Shown: positions 8,633-15,777 of the stretch, one piece after another
Numbering within the stretch: the first letter of the stretch is position 1
Layout of the letters: each line of letters starts with the position of its first letter
Assembly (NCBI GenBank): GCA_009379825.1
Contig: WHTA01000062.1
Span: 1-33,473 of the forward strand
Length of the DNA stretch: 33,473 bases
Direction of reading: 5' to 3'
Origin: Streptosporangiales bacterium
Lineage (GTDB): Bacteria > Actinomycetota > Actinomycetes > Streptosporangiales > WHST01
The notes under the pieces: model-generated
The model's database searches: none
Seen by the model: the letters and a program-made list of their open reading frames with translations, nothing else
What the model was told of the DNA's origin: nothing
Made by a program: the position numbers and the translations under genes

Positions 8633-8658
8633 CCCGACGCATTCGATTCGGTGTCGGG
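8633..8658 (+). terminator. Possible hairpin after the L,D-transpeptidase gene
   Basis: CCCGAC at 8633-8638 pairs with GTCGGG at 8653-8658 around a 14-nt loop, 10 nt after the stop codon. There is no T tract. The remaining 160 bp up to the convergent sigma factor gene hold only two loose copies of TTCGATTCGGTG (8642 and 8696). Confidence 0.35.
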
Positions 8659-8818
8659 TGTGGGCTGCTCGCGGCATGGTTCCAGGTCACCCGGTTCGAT
8701 TCGGTGCTGAGCGTGGGCGGCTCACCGCACGTCCGGTCACCCGCCGGCGAAGCGCGGCGACCGGCGGTTGCTTCGGTAACCGCAGGACGCTGCCGGAGTC
8801 GGCGACCATGCCGGCCGC

Positions 8819-10045
8819 TCAGCCGAGCTCGGTGCGATGGCGGCGTAGGTAGTCGACCTCCGCGGCGTTCTCCGTGCGAGCCATCGCGGCGTCGTACGCG
8901 GCTGCCGCCTCGTCGGCGCGCCCCAGCCGGCGGAGCAGGTCGGCGCGGATGGCGTAGTACAGGTAGTAGTCGTCGAGGTCCAGGTCGTCGACGAGGGCTA
9001 GAGCCGTTTCCGCACCGGCTACCTCGGCCACCGCCACCGCGCGGTTCAGTGCGGCCACCGGGGTCGGCGCGATGGCCAGCAGTTGGTCGTAGAGCAGCAG
9101 GATCTGCCGCCAGTCGGTGTCCGAAGCGGTCGCCGCGTCGCTGTGTACGGCGTTGATGGCCGCCTGGATCTGGTACGGCCCCGGCTGGTTGCGTCGCAGA
9201 CACGCTCTGACGATGTCCTGTCCCTCGGCAACGAGCGTCGCGTCCCACCGGCGGCGGTCCTGGTCCGGCAGGCGCACCAGGGAGCCGTCGGCCGCCGTGC
9301 GGGTCGGGCGGCGCGCCTCGGTGAGCAGCATCAGGGCGAGCAGTCCCTGGGCTTCGGCCTCGTCCGGCATCAACTCGGCTACCAGCCGGCCCAGCCGCAG
9401 CGCCTCCGTGCACAGCTCGGCCCGTACGAGCTGGTCACCCGACGTCGCCGCGTAGCCCTCGTTGAAGATCAGGTAGATCACCGCGAGCACGGCGCGTACC
9501 CGGTCAGGTAGGTCCGCGTCGTACGGCACCCGGTACGGGATCTTGGCGTCGCGGATCTTGCCCTTGGCGCGCACGATGCACTGCGCCATCGTCGACTCGC
9601 TCACCAGGAACGCGCGTGCGATCTCGGCCGTGGTGAGGCCACCGAGCAGGCGCAGCGTCAGTGCGACCTGGGCGCGGGCCGCGAGCGCGGGATGGCAGCA
9701 GGTGAAGATGAGGCGCAGTCGGTCGTCACGCACGACGCCCTCCTCGATGGGCTCCTGCTGTGCATGCAGTAGCGCAGCCTGCGCATGGCGGTCCTCGCGG
9801 GTAGCTTCCCTGCGGAGCTTGTCGATCGCCTTGTTGCGTGCGGTCGTGATGATCCACCCGGCCGGGCTCGGCGGCAGACCCTCCGCCGGCCAGCGCTGTG
9901 TGGCGACGGTGAACGCTTCTTGCACGGCGTCCTCGGCGACATCGACGTCGCCGAAGACGCCGGTGAGCACCGAGACCGCTCGACCGTACTCGCCACGGAA
10001 GACCCGATCGATCTCGGTGGCGGGCAGTGGCTGCCCTTCCGGCAT
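8819..10045 (-). CDS. ECF42-type RNA polymerase sigma factor with C-terminal helical repeats
   Basis: A 408-residue sigma factor, twice the size of a classical ECF. The N-terminal 180 residues hold sigma2 ([38 protein letters not shown]) and sigma4 ([37 protein letters not shown]). A long helical C-terminus follows, with [15 protein letters not shown] and [17 protein letters not shown], typical of the SnoaL-free, TPR-like extension of group ECF42. ECF42 genes are known to sit beside DGPF/YCII proteins, as here. The ATG at 10045 shares one base with the YCII stop (TGATG), so the two are coupled; the longer open frame upstream lies inside the YCII gene. No anti-sigma factor is present, in line with ECF42. 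Confidence 0.93.
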   Translation of the reverse strand: MPEGQPLPATEIDRVFRGEYGRAVSVLTGVFGDVDVAEDAVQEAFTVATQRWPAEGLPPSPAGWIITTARNKAIDKLRREATREDRHAQAALLHAQQEPIEEGVVRDDRLRLIFTCCHPALAARAQVALTLRLLGGLTTAEIARAFLVSESTMAQCIVRAKGKIRDAKIPYRVPYDADLPDRVRAVLAVIYLIFNEGYAATSGDQLVRAELCTEALRLGRLVAELMPDEAEAQGLLALMLLTEARRPTRTAADGSLVRLPDQDRRRWDATLVAEGQDIVRACLRRNQPGPYQIQAAINAVHSDAATASDTDWRQILLLYDQLLAIAPTPVAALNRAVAVAEVAGAETALALVDDLDLDDYYLYYAIRADLLRRLGRADEAAAAYDAAMARTENAAEVDYLRRHRTELG

Positions 10046-10401
10046 CAGCCGCCGGTCTCGTCGTGGAACGGCCAGACCTCGATCGGGAGCAGCTCGATCG
10101 CCTCCGCGTACTTCCGCCCCCACGCAAGCGCGGCGTCGAGATCGGGCACGTCGATGATGGTGAAGCCGCCGATGTGCTCCTTGCCCTCCAGGTACGGACC
10201 GTCGGTGACGAGGACGCCGCCGTCCTTCTGGCGGAGCACCGTCGCGGTGCTGGGTGCGTGCAGACCGCCGGCGAACACCCAGACCCCCGCGTCCTGCATC
10301 TCCTGCTGGAGTGCGCCGAGCTTCGCCATGATCGGATCGAGGATCTCTGGTGGCGGCGGATCGCCCTCGGGCTGGTACATGCTCAGTAGGTAGCGGGTCA
10401 T
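10045..10401 (-). CDS. DGPF/YCII-domain protein, partner of the ECF42 sigma factor
   Basis: A 118-residue single-domain protein of the YCII-related (DGPF) family, with the start [13 protein letters not shown] and the hallmark [20 protein letters not shown] (here DGPY instead of DGPF). Family members are ferredoxin-like dimers whose biochemical role is unknown; those next to ECF42 sigma factors are reported to be among the sigma factor's targets. A strong GAGGAGGA lies 6 nt upstream of the ATG. A candidate ECF42 promoter lies about 50-80 nt upstream (10452-10479). The gene is therefore probably first in a two-gene, self-activated unit. Confidence 0.93.
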   Translation of the reverse strand: MTRYLLSMYQPEGDPPPPEILDPIMAKLGALQQEMQDAGVWVFAGGLHAPSTATVLRQKDGGVLVTDGPYLEGKEHIGGFTIIDVPDLDAALAWGRKYAEAIELLPIEVWPFHDETGG

Positions 10402-10451
10402 CTCATCCTCCTCGGTGTGCGCCGGCCCCGTGCCGGTCGTTCACCCTCCAC

Positions 10452-10479
10452 ACGAACGGCGGGGCGACCGGATCGACAC
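10452..10479 (-). promoter_or_regulatory. Candidate ECF42 promoter (TGTCGA - 18 nt - CGTG)
   Basis: On the minus strand TGTCGA (10479-10474) is followed after 18 nt by CGTG (10455-10452), and the YCII ATG lies 50 nt further on. As I recall, ECF42 promoters in Streptomyces venezuelae have TGTCGA at -35 and a CGA/TC-type -10; the -35 match is exact and the -10 is close. Placement before the partner gene supports autoregulation. A T7 run at 10501-10507 just beyond it (A-rich on the transcribed side) is unusual in this GC-rich sequence and may act as an upstream element. Confidence 0.55.
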
Positions 10480-10542
10480 CGACGCGACCAGGTGAGGGTA
10501 TTTTTTTCTGCCGGCCGGGAGCAACGCCACGGCCGGTGCGCG

Positions 10543-11245
10543 CTAGCCGAGGAGCTGCGCCAGCGCGCCGGCACCGTAGCGGATCAGCATTACGCCGACG
10601 ATGCCGACGATCCACTGCGCCGTCGCGCGGGAGCTCGCGACGACCTTCTCGTACCATCGCTGCAGCCGGCCGGATATCCGGTCACCGAGCAGCCCGTGGG
10701 CGAGCAGCAGGATTAGCGGCGGCAGGCTCATCACGCCGACGTAGCCGGCCAGCAACGGTAATCCGACGGTCACCGGCACGCCGTGGGCGGTCAGCGCGCC
10801 GATGGCCGCGAGGTACGGAGCCGCCGTCGCGAACTCGACTACGGTCACGACGGCACCGAGCGCGACGAGGGCGGCGAGACCGATGCGGCTGGACGCAGGT
10901 AGCCGGCTCTTCCGGCGCGAGGCGCGGGTCGGGTCCCGTTTCTCCAGGTGCCCGTCGACGAGGCTCCAGATGAGCATGGATGCTTCCGCGAGTGCGATCA
11001 GCGCACGGCTGACCGGGTGCGCGACAGCGGCCTCGAGCTGCTCGGTCAGGGCGTCCAGACCGAGCAGGAGGATCGCGCCGATGGCGAAATACGTCGTCGC
11101 CACGGTCGTCATGTAGGTCAGGACCTGCACCGCGCTGCGGCGTCCGTTGCCGGCGATCAGGAGATAGATGGTGACTGCGATGACCGACCGGGTTGAGGCT
11201 GTCGAGCGCCGCGCAGACGAGCAGCGTGCCCAGAACGGTGGTCAC
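10543..11245 (-). pseudogene. GAP family (Sap-like) membrane protein, frameshifted near its N-terminus
   Basis: The first frame (GTG 11245) gives VLGTLLVCAALDSLNPV, the typical GAP-family N-terminus. After an apparent extra base around 11181-11192 the other frame gives the expected continuation (VIAVTIYLLIAGNG, then VQVLTYMTTVATTYFAIGAIL) and runs intact to 10543. About six hydrophobic segments are visible, with EKRDPTRASRRKSRLP as a cytoplasmic loop. The family includes the mycobacterial Sap protein linked to lipid export; function here is unknown. A product starting at GTG 11130 would lack the first membrane segment. It may be a real mutation or a one-base sequence error. It follows the small membrane protein gene on the same strand. 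Confidence 0.65.
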
Positions 11246-11277
11246 CGGTTCACCTCATGCCCGCTGGGCTTCCGGTG

Positions 11278-11487
11278 TCATCGATCGTCCGTGCGCCGGG
11301 CGATGACGGCCCGGTAGACGACGGTGATGAGCGCGATGGTGCCGGCGATCGTCGCCGCGGTGGTGGCCGCGTTGACGGCCCAGTTGGCGTCGGGCGGCAG
11401 GAGCTGCTGCTTGCCGAGGTTCGCGCCGACGACGATGACGACGTACACCCACCACGGTGCCCACTTCTGCTGCGGCTGTTCGCTCAT
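11278..11487 (-). CDS. Small two-helix membrane protein, unknown
   Basis: 69 residues starting MSEQPQQKWAPWW. Two hydrophobic helices are visible (WVYVVIVVGANLG and ATIAGTIALITVVYRAVIA), with a basic tail ARRTDDR. The ATG at 11487 gives a natural N-terminus; longer open frames upstream are arginine-rich shadows. It ends 32 nt before the GAP-family start, so the two are probably one transcript. It is divergent from the histidine kinase (start 11598), and the 110-bp gap should hold both promoters, though I see no clear boxes. I do not recognise a family. Confidence 0.7.
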   Translation of the reverse strand: MSEQPQQKWAPWWVYVVIVVGANLGKQQLLPPDANWAVNAATTAATIAGTIALITVVYRAVIARRTDDR

Positions 11488-11597
11488 GTCGTCGATGTTC
11501 GCGTGGCGCGGGGGCCGTGGCCATCGGGAGCTCGGACGAGGGCGTGTCCGCCGTTCGGATGACCCGATGGCGTGCGCGGGTGTGCTCTCATGGTCCC

Positions 11598-12746
11598 GTG
11601 CGTGTCGGCTCCGTCGTCTCACCGACCCGCCGCGACGTATGGGTCGCGGGCGGCTGTCTCGTGCTCGGTGTGACGCTCTACCTGACCGGGTTCAACACCT
11701 TCTCTGGCGCCGACCCGGACATTGCGCTCGGGTGGCGGATCGCGGTGCTCGGGTTGGCTTGCGTAGGACAGCTGTGGCGGTCGACCAGGCCGCTGATGGC
11801 GCTCGGGATCGGTCTGGCCGCGGTGGCGATCGACGCATGGCATGGCCTGACGTTGCCGGTGCTGATCGTGCTCGCCGACCTGCTCTACACGGCAACTCTC
11901 TACGCGGGACGCCGCGCGAGCAGGTTGCTGGTCGGTGCGGTGGGTGCCGCCGTCGTGGTGCTTGCGGTGTCGACCGCGCTGCTCGAGCACGACTGGCGGT
12001 TCGCGATGGTGATGCTGCTACAGGTCGGGCTCGTGCTGCTGGTGCCGGTCTGGTGGGCGCGGAACGTGCGCCAGCAGCGGGAGCTGGCGGAGGTGCAGCG
12101 GGAGCGTGCCGATCAGGTGGCACGGATCGCCGAGCTGGACCGTCGGGCCGCGATCGCGGAAGAACGTTCGCGGATGGCGCGCGACCTGCATGACGTCGTC
12201 GCGGGCCAGCTGTCGGCGATCGCGATCCAGTCGGAAGCGTTGTTGTCCGGTGCAGCGGGCGGCGACACGCAGACGGTGTTGCGGTCGGTGCGGGAGAACA
12301 GCGTCGCCGCTCTCGCCGAGATGCGTGCCATGATCGACGTGCTCCGCGACGGCGACGACGAGGCGCGGACGGCGCCGCCGCGGCTGCGCGAGCTGGATGG
12401 TCTGGTGAGCTCGGCAAGCGCAAGTGGGGTGCCTGTCGTGGTCGACGCGTCCTCGCCGGAGCAGCTGCCCACACCGGTCGATCTGGCGGCCTATCGCATC
12501 GTGCAGGAGGCGCTGACGAACGTGACGAAGCACGCCCCGGGCGCCGCGACCACCGTGCGGGTCCACGGCGCCGCCCCGTTGGTCGTCGAGGTACACAACG
12601 AGTTTGACGGTGCCGCCGGCCCGCCGGGCACGGGCGTGGTGAGCATGCACGAGCGCGCGACCGCGGTCGGCGGCACGCTGACCGCAGGCCCGGACGAGGA
12701 CGGGTGGCAGGTGCGCGCCGAGTTGCCGGTGGGGGAGGCGTCGTGA
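11598..12746 (+). CDS. Two-component sensor histidine kinase (NarL/DesK type, HisKA_3)
   Basis: A 382-residue membrane kinase. Residues 10-155 hold five or so hydrophobic helices (WVAGGCLVLGVTLYLTGF, LMALGIGLAAVAIDAWHG, LLVGAVGAAVVVLAVSTAL, FAMVMLLQVGLVLLVPVWW) with almost no extracellular domain. A short coiled coil (RQQRELAEVQRERADQVARI) leads to the dimerisation box ERSRMARDLHDVVAGQLSAI, with His198 as phosphoacceptor. The ATPase domain has the N-box AYRIVQEALTNVTKHA and the glycine-rich GTGVVSMHERATAVGG. GTG 11598 is the likeliest start. Its stop overlaps the regulator's GTG (GTGA at 12743-12746). The partner regulator is frameshifted, so the kinase may have no functional partner. Confidence 0.93.
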   Translation: MRVGSVVSPTRRDVWVAGGCLVLGVTLYLTGFNTFSGADPDIALGWRIAVLGLACVGQLWRSTRPLMALGIGLAAVAIDAWHGLTLPVLIVLADLLYTATLYAGRRASRLLVGAVGAAVVVLAVSTALLEHDWRFAMVMLLQVGLVLLVPVWWARNVRQQRELAEVQRERADQVARIAELDRRAAIAEERSRMARDLHDVVAGQLSAIAIQSEALLSGAAGGDTQTVLRSVRENSVAALAEMRAMIDVLRDGDDEARTAPPRLRELDGLVSSASASGVPVVVDASSPEQLPTPVDLAAYRIVQEALTNVTKHAPGAATTVRVHGAAPLVVEVHNEFDGAAGPPGTGVVSMHERATAVGGTLTAGPDEDGWQVRAELPVGEAS

Positions 12747-13377
12747 TCAAGGTCCTGCTCGCGGACGACCACGCCGCCATCCGGGCCGGCCTGGCCATGA
12801 TCCTGAACGCTGCGGGACGACATCACCGTTGCCGGCGAGGCGGCGGACGGTGCGACCGCGGTGCGGATGGCGCGAGCCCTGGCCGTCGACGTCGTGCTGA
12901 TGGACGTCCGGATCGCCAGGAGTGGACGGCATCGAGGCGACCCGTCAACTGGTCGCCGCCGGCGACTGCGACGTGCTGGTGCTGACGACCTTCGACCTGG
13001 ACGAGTACGTCTACGCGTCGCTGCGGGCCGGCGCCGCGGGGTTCCTGCTGAAGTCGGTCGAGGGGTCGAGGCTGGTCGAGGCGGTGCGGCTGGTGGCGGC
13101 GGATGAAGGAGTGCTCGCCCCCGCCGTGACCCGGCGCCTGTTCGCAGAGTTCGCCGCGTCCGTGCCGGCGGAACGGCCACCCGGCGCTGACGAGCTGACC
13201 CAGCGCGAGCGCGAGGTGCTGGCCTGCCTCGGCGAGGGACTGTCGAACCAGCAGATCGCAGCCCGCCTGTACATCGGCGAGACGACGGTGAAGACCCACG
13301 TCTCCCGGGTCCTGTCGAAGCTACAGCTGCGCTCCCGCGTCCAGGCCGTAATCGTGGCGCGCGAGCTCCAGGCCTGA
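12743..13377 (+). pseudogene. LuxR/NarL-type response regulator broken by two frameshifts
   Basis: Three frames together give a complete 210-residue regulator. Frame one (GTG 12743): VLLADDHAAIRAGLAMILNAA. Frame two from about 12813: DDITVAGEAADGATAVRMAR and DVVLMDVR (phospho-Asp). Frame three from about 12921: VDGIEATRQL, VLVLTTFDLDEYVYASLRAG, GFLLKSVEG and the helix-turn-helix LTQREREVLACLGEGLSNQQ then IAARLYIGETTVKTHVSRVL. The total length (635 nt) is 3n+2, which fits two single-base insertions, in GCGGGACG (about 12811) and CCAGGAGTGG (about 12916). All key residues are otherwise kept, so the damage is recent, or is sequence error. Coupled to the kinase by a 4-nt overlap. Confidence 0.85.
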
Positions 13378-13434
13378 CGCAGGGGTAGCCGCCCCCAGGG
13401 CGATTCCCGACCGAGCGGTAGGACTGCCTCCCTC

Positions 13435-13460
13435 CTGGCAGCCTGCCTCCTGGCTGCCAG
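13435..13460 (+). terminator. Possible hairpin after the response regulator
   Basis: CTGGCAG (13435-13441) pairs with CTGCCAG (13454-13460) around a 12-nt loop, 58 nt after the regulator's stop. No T tract is present. Confidence 0.35.
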
Positions 13461-13465
13461 CCGGA

Positions 13466-13665
13466 GTGACGCGTGACCCAGCAGTACGGGCCGACGACGC
13501 GATACCCGGCGACCTGGCCGTGCGGTTGGCACAGACCTGGCTGCGACCGAGCTGCATCGCCGACGTGCCCGTGTCACCGAGGCGGCCGAGGGCAGGGCCG
13601 GAATTACCGCGGCCTGGCGTGAGTGGGTGAGGGCAGGCGCGCAGTGGCGGCTGGGAGGACTAGGT
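13466..13665 (+). other. Possible remnant of a small gene
   Basis: Two plus-strand frames look mildly protein-like and would join by one frame change near 13535: AIPGDLAVRLAQTWL and then ATELHRRRARVTEAAEG, GITAAWREWVRAGAQWRLGG. No family is recognised and the evidence is only amino-acid composition. Otherwise this gap between the regulator and the minus-strand small gene holds nothing I can name. Confidence 0.2.
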
Positions 13666-13842
13666 GGCGTGTGGATGGTCATGGCGTGGGTGTTCTCGGT
13701 GGACGAGGGTGACGATCTCGTCGATGGCGGCGTCCAGGCTGAGGTGTCTGCGGTCGTAGAGCTCCAGCACGGCCCGGATGCCGCCGATGGTGCCCTCGGA
13801 CAGCGGACCGCCGCGGCGGTGTCCGCGCGTGCCGGCGGTCAC
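13660..13842 (-). CDS. Small hypothetical protein coupled to the M23 gene
   Basis: 60 residues from a GTG that overlaps the M23 stop (GTGA at 13842-13839), a classic translational-coupling layout. The body is amphipathic and helical (SEGTIGGIRAVLELYDRRHL, SLDAAIDEIVTLVHREHP) and ends in a histidine-rich tail (RHDHPHAT). I do not recognise a family. Codon and amino-acid pattern look real compared with shadow frames. Dependence on M23 translation suggests an equimolar or accessory product. Confidence 0.6.
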   Translation of the reverse strand: MTAGTRGHRRGGPLSEGTIGGIRAVLELYDRRHLSLDAAIDEIVTLVHREHPRHDHPHAT

Positions 13843-15089
13843 CGGGTTCCTCGCGGGTTGCGGGGGAGCGGCAGGCGGTCGCGGCGGCGGAGGATGCCCC
13901 ACGCGCCGGCGATGGCGGCGGTCGCCGCGGTGGCGGCCACGACGGCGCCCGGCGTCGACCGGTCGGCTACGGGCGTCGAAGCGCCTTCGGCCGTGGGGCC
14001 GGGCCCTCCGCCGGCAGTCGCCGGCTCGGCCGAGCGCCGCGGTGGCATGGCGGGTCGCCCGGCAGAAGTGGCGCGGCTAGCTGTCGGCGACACGGAGACG
14101 CCTGCACCCGGTGAGATCCCCCAGACCGGGATGAGCCTGGCCGGTGCCCCACGAAGCAGGCTCATGGGGTCGAGGTACGTCTCCCCGTGCAGCAGGCCCC
14201 AGTGCAGGCAGCCTGGTGCACGGCAGTGCGGGTCCGTGGTCACCGTGCCGACGACGTCGCCTGCCGCGACCCTGTCGCCGCGCCGTACGGCGGGCCGCAC
14301 CGGGAGGTAGGTGGTGCGCAGCCGCCCGTGCTGCACACTCACGACACCGCGGCCGGCGACCCGGCCGGCGAAGCTGACCACGCCTGCACCCGCGGCGAGG
14401 ACGCGGGCGCCAGGCCGGGCGGTTAGGTCAACGCCGCGGTGTCCCGCCGACCACTTCCGCGCGGGCGGGTCGAACGGGCGCAGCACGGACGACTCCCCGG
14501 TGAGCGGGAGCTGCCACGCGCCGGGTTGCGCCGGCTCGGCGACGCCAGCGCCTCGGGCGGAACTGGTCGCCCTGGTGGCTCGGGCGTCTGTGGCATTGGC
14601 GACGTGGTTGTGCCGGCGGCCGGAATGCGCGGTGCTGGCGGTGCCGGCAGCTCGGGCTGGGCTGGTGGCTTGGGCCGGACGGGTGGCGCTGGTGGTCAGG
14701 GCGTCCAGGGCGGCGTGCGTCGCCTTGGCGATGGGGTGGGGCTGGCGGCCGGGATGGGCGGGGGTGGCAGGGCTGGCGGCTCGGGTGTCGGTGGCGGCAT
14801 CTGTGGCACTGGTGACCTGGTGCGGTCGGCGGCCGGAGTGGGCGGGGGTGGCGTCGCCGGCGGCTGGGGTGGTGTTGGTGGCGGTGGGGGCCGGGAGGTG
14901 CCACGGGGCAGGGTGACCCGGGTCCGGGGTGTCGGCGGCCCCGGTCGTTCGTGCCGGCTCGGTGGCGCGGCCGGCGTCGCCGGCGATGGTGGGTGCGGCG
15001 ACGAGCAGAGCGGAGGCGGTTGCGGCGAGGGCGGCGGCTTGGGCGGCGTGCTTGCGGCGCCGTATGCGGGAGCGGGCGTTGTCGGTCAT
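13839..15089 (-). CDS. M23-family envelope protein with repetitive linker and C-terminal anchor
   Basis: 416 residues. A basic N-terminus and hydrophobic stretch (AAALAATASALLVAAPTIAG) act as export signal. Residues 55-195 form an Ala/Thr/Pro/His linker with related blocks (PAHSGRRPHQVTSATDA, PAHPGRQPHPIAKATHA, TAHSGRRHNHVANATDA). The M23 domain spans about 200-312. Zinc ligands His217 and Asp221 (GHRGVDL) and His296 are present, but the usual H-x-H is C-L-H (Cys294), so the catalytic His is replaced. A C-terminal helix (AVVAATAATAAIAGAWGIL) and basic end anchor it. An M23 protein beside rpsB is common in actinomycetes. A sigma28-type -10 element directly precedes the ATG. Confidence 0.9.
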   Translation of the reverse strand: MTDNARSRIRRRKHAAQAAALAATASALLVAAPTIAGDAGRATEPARTTGAADTPDPGHPAPWHLPAPTATNTTPAAGDATPAHSGRRPHQVTSATDAATDTRAASPATPAHPGRQPHPIAKATHAALDALTTSATRPAQATSPARAAGTASTAHSGRRHNHVANATDARATRATSSARGAGVAEPAQPGAWQLPLTGESSVLRPFDPPARKWSAGHRGVDLTARPGARVLAAGAGVVSFAGRVAGRGVVSVQHGRLRTTYLPVRPAVRRGDRVAAGDVVGTVTTDPHCRAPGCLHWGLLHGETYLDPMSLLRGAPARLIPVWGISPGAGVSVSPTASRATSAGRPAMPPRRSAEPATAGGGPGPTAEGASTPVADRSTPGAVVAATAATAAIAGAWGILRRRDRLPLPRNPRGTR

Positions 15090-15096
15090 ACCCTCG

Positions 15097-15104
15097 TTAT
15101 CGGC
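15097..15104 (-). promoter_or_regulatory. Sigma28/WhiG-type -10 element GCCGATAA
   Basis: The minus strand reads GCCGATAA followed by CGAGGGT and the M23 ATG (15089). It is an exact match to the FliA/WhiG -10 consensus. Transcription would begin at or 1-3 nt before the start codon, giving a leaderless message. The expected -35 TAAA at about 15-nt spacing is absent (the stretch is CCCC/TTTC), so this rests on the -10 alone. whiG lies 9.5 kb away in the same window. Confidence 0.45.
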
Positions 15105-15109
15105 AGTGG

Positions 15110-15580
15110 GGCGGGTGGGGGAAAGCCCGATGGGTGAGGTTGTGGACGGTTCCGGCGCGGGATGCTGGAGTGCAGGTCATGGCGTCGACCCGGGTACTGG
15201 GTGTGGTGTCGCCCGGGGCGCTGGTCTGCGTGTGTCCCGCTACCCGGGTGTGTGTGGTCGTCGCATCGACCGAGCGTGGGTCGCCGCAGTCCGGGGCAAC
15301 GGTCCACGCGCCTCAACGGTGGCCGGGTCACCGCGCGGAGAGGCCGACCCGGGTGCGGGTCACCGCGGTAGTTGGGGTTCTGGTTGCGTGTGGTCGTCAC
15401 GTCGACAGGCTGCGGGTCGCCGCGTTGCGGATGCGGTTCTCGCGCACGTGGGCGGGCCACCACGCCGAACGTGGTTCACCGTGGTATTCGGGTCCAGGTC
15501 CGCGCGAGACCGGAGCGGGATCACCGTTCCGGCTGCTGGGTCCACCGCGATACCCGGGTGCAGGTCACCGGGGGGCTGAC
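15110..15580. repeat. Degenerate repeat block between the M23 gene and rpsB
   Basis: Loose copies of ACCCGGGTGCGGGTCACCG recur: ACCCGGGTACTGGGTGTGG at 15188, ACCCGGGTGTGTGTGGTCG at 15242, ACCCGGGTGCGGGTCACCG at 15347, ATTCGGGTCCAGGTCCGCG at 15486 and ATACCCGGGTGCAGGTCACC at 15550. The words GGTCACCGCG, GGTTCACCGTGG and GGATCACCGT lie between them. Spacing is irregular (54-140 bp). No gene is apparent on either strand. It looks like an old minisatellite of a different sequence from the two further left. Confidence 0.55.
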
Positions 15581-15581
15581 G

Positions 15582-15777
15582 TAAACTTGCGGGCAGCGGC
15601 CCCTCGTGGGTCGACTTCGCACGCCCGGTTACCGCCGCTTGTCTCGGCGGGCCGTCTGCTCGGTCCCGTGACCTCGTCGCGGGTCTCGGTCGGTCCGGGC
15701 GTCAGGCGCGATACGCACGCCGCTATCGCGAGAAACCGAGGACGCCCGCAGGGGCGCGGAAAGAGAGGTGCGCGGCC
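15582..15777 (+). promoter_or_regulatory. rpsB upstream/leader region with candidate -10 TAAACT
   Basis: TAAACT at 15582-15587 is the only good -10-like box before rpsB; no -35 is seen at 17-18 bp. If used, it would give a leader of roughly 180 nt, long enough for an S2 autoregulatory structure, but I cannot identify a specific fold. The ribosome-binding site is likely GAAAGAGAGGTG at 15760-15771, before ATG 15778. Confidence 0.35.

Noticed and set aside
10495-10540. Terminator with T7 tract for the GAP-family gene
   Set aside because: On the minus strand the GC stem (CCGGCC...GGCCGG) is followed by A's, and on the plus strand the T run precedes the stem, so the geometry is wrong in both directions.
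13627-14310. Plus-strand frame opposite the M23 gene
   Set aside because: It is a shadow of the M23 and coupled small genes, whose motifs are clear on the minus strand.
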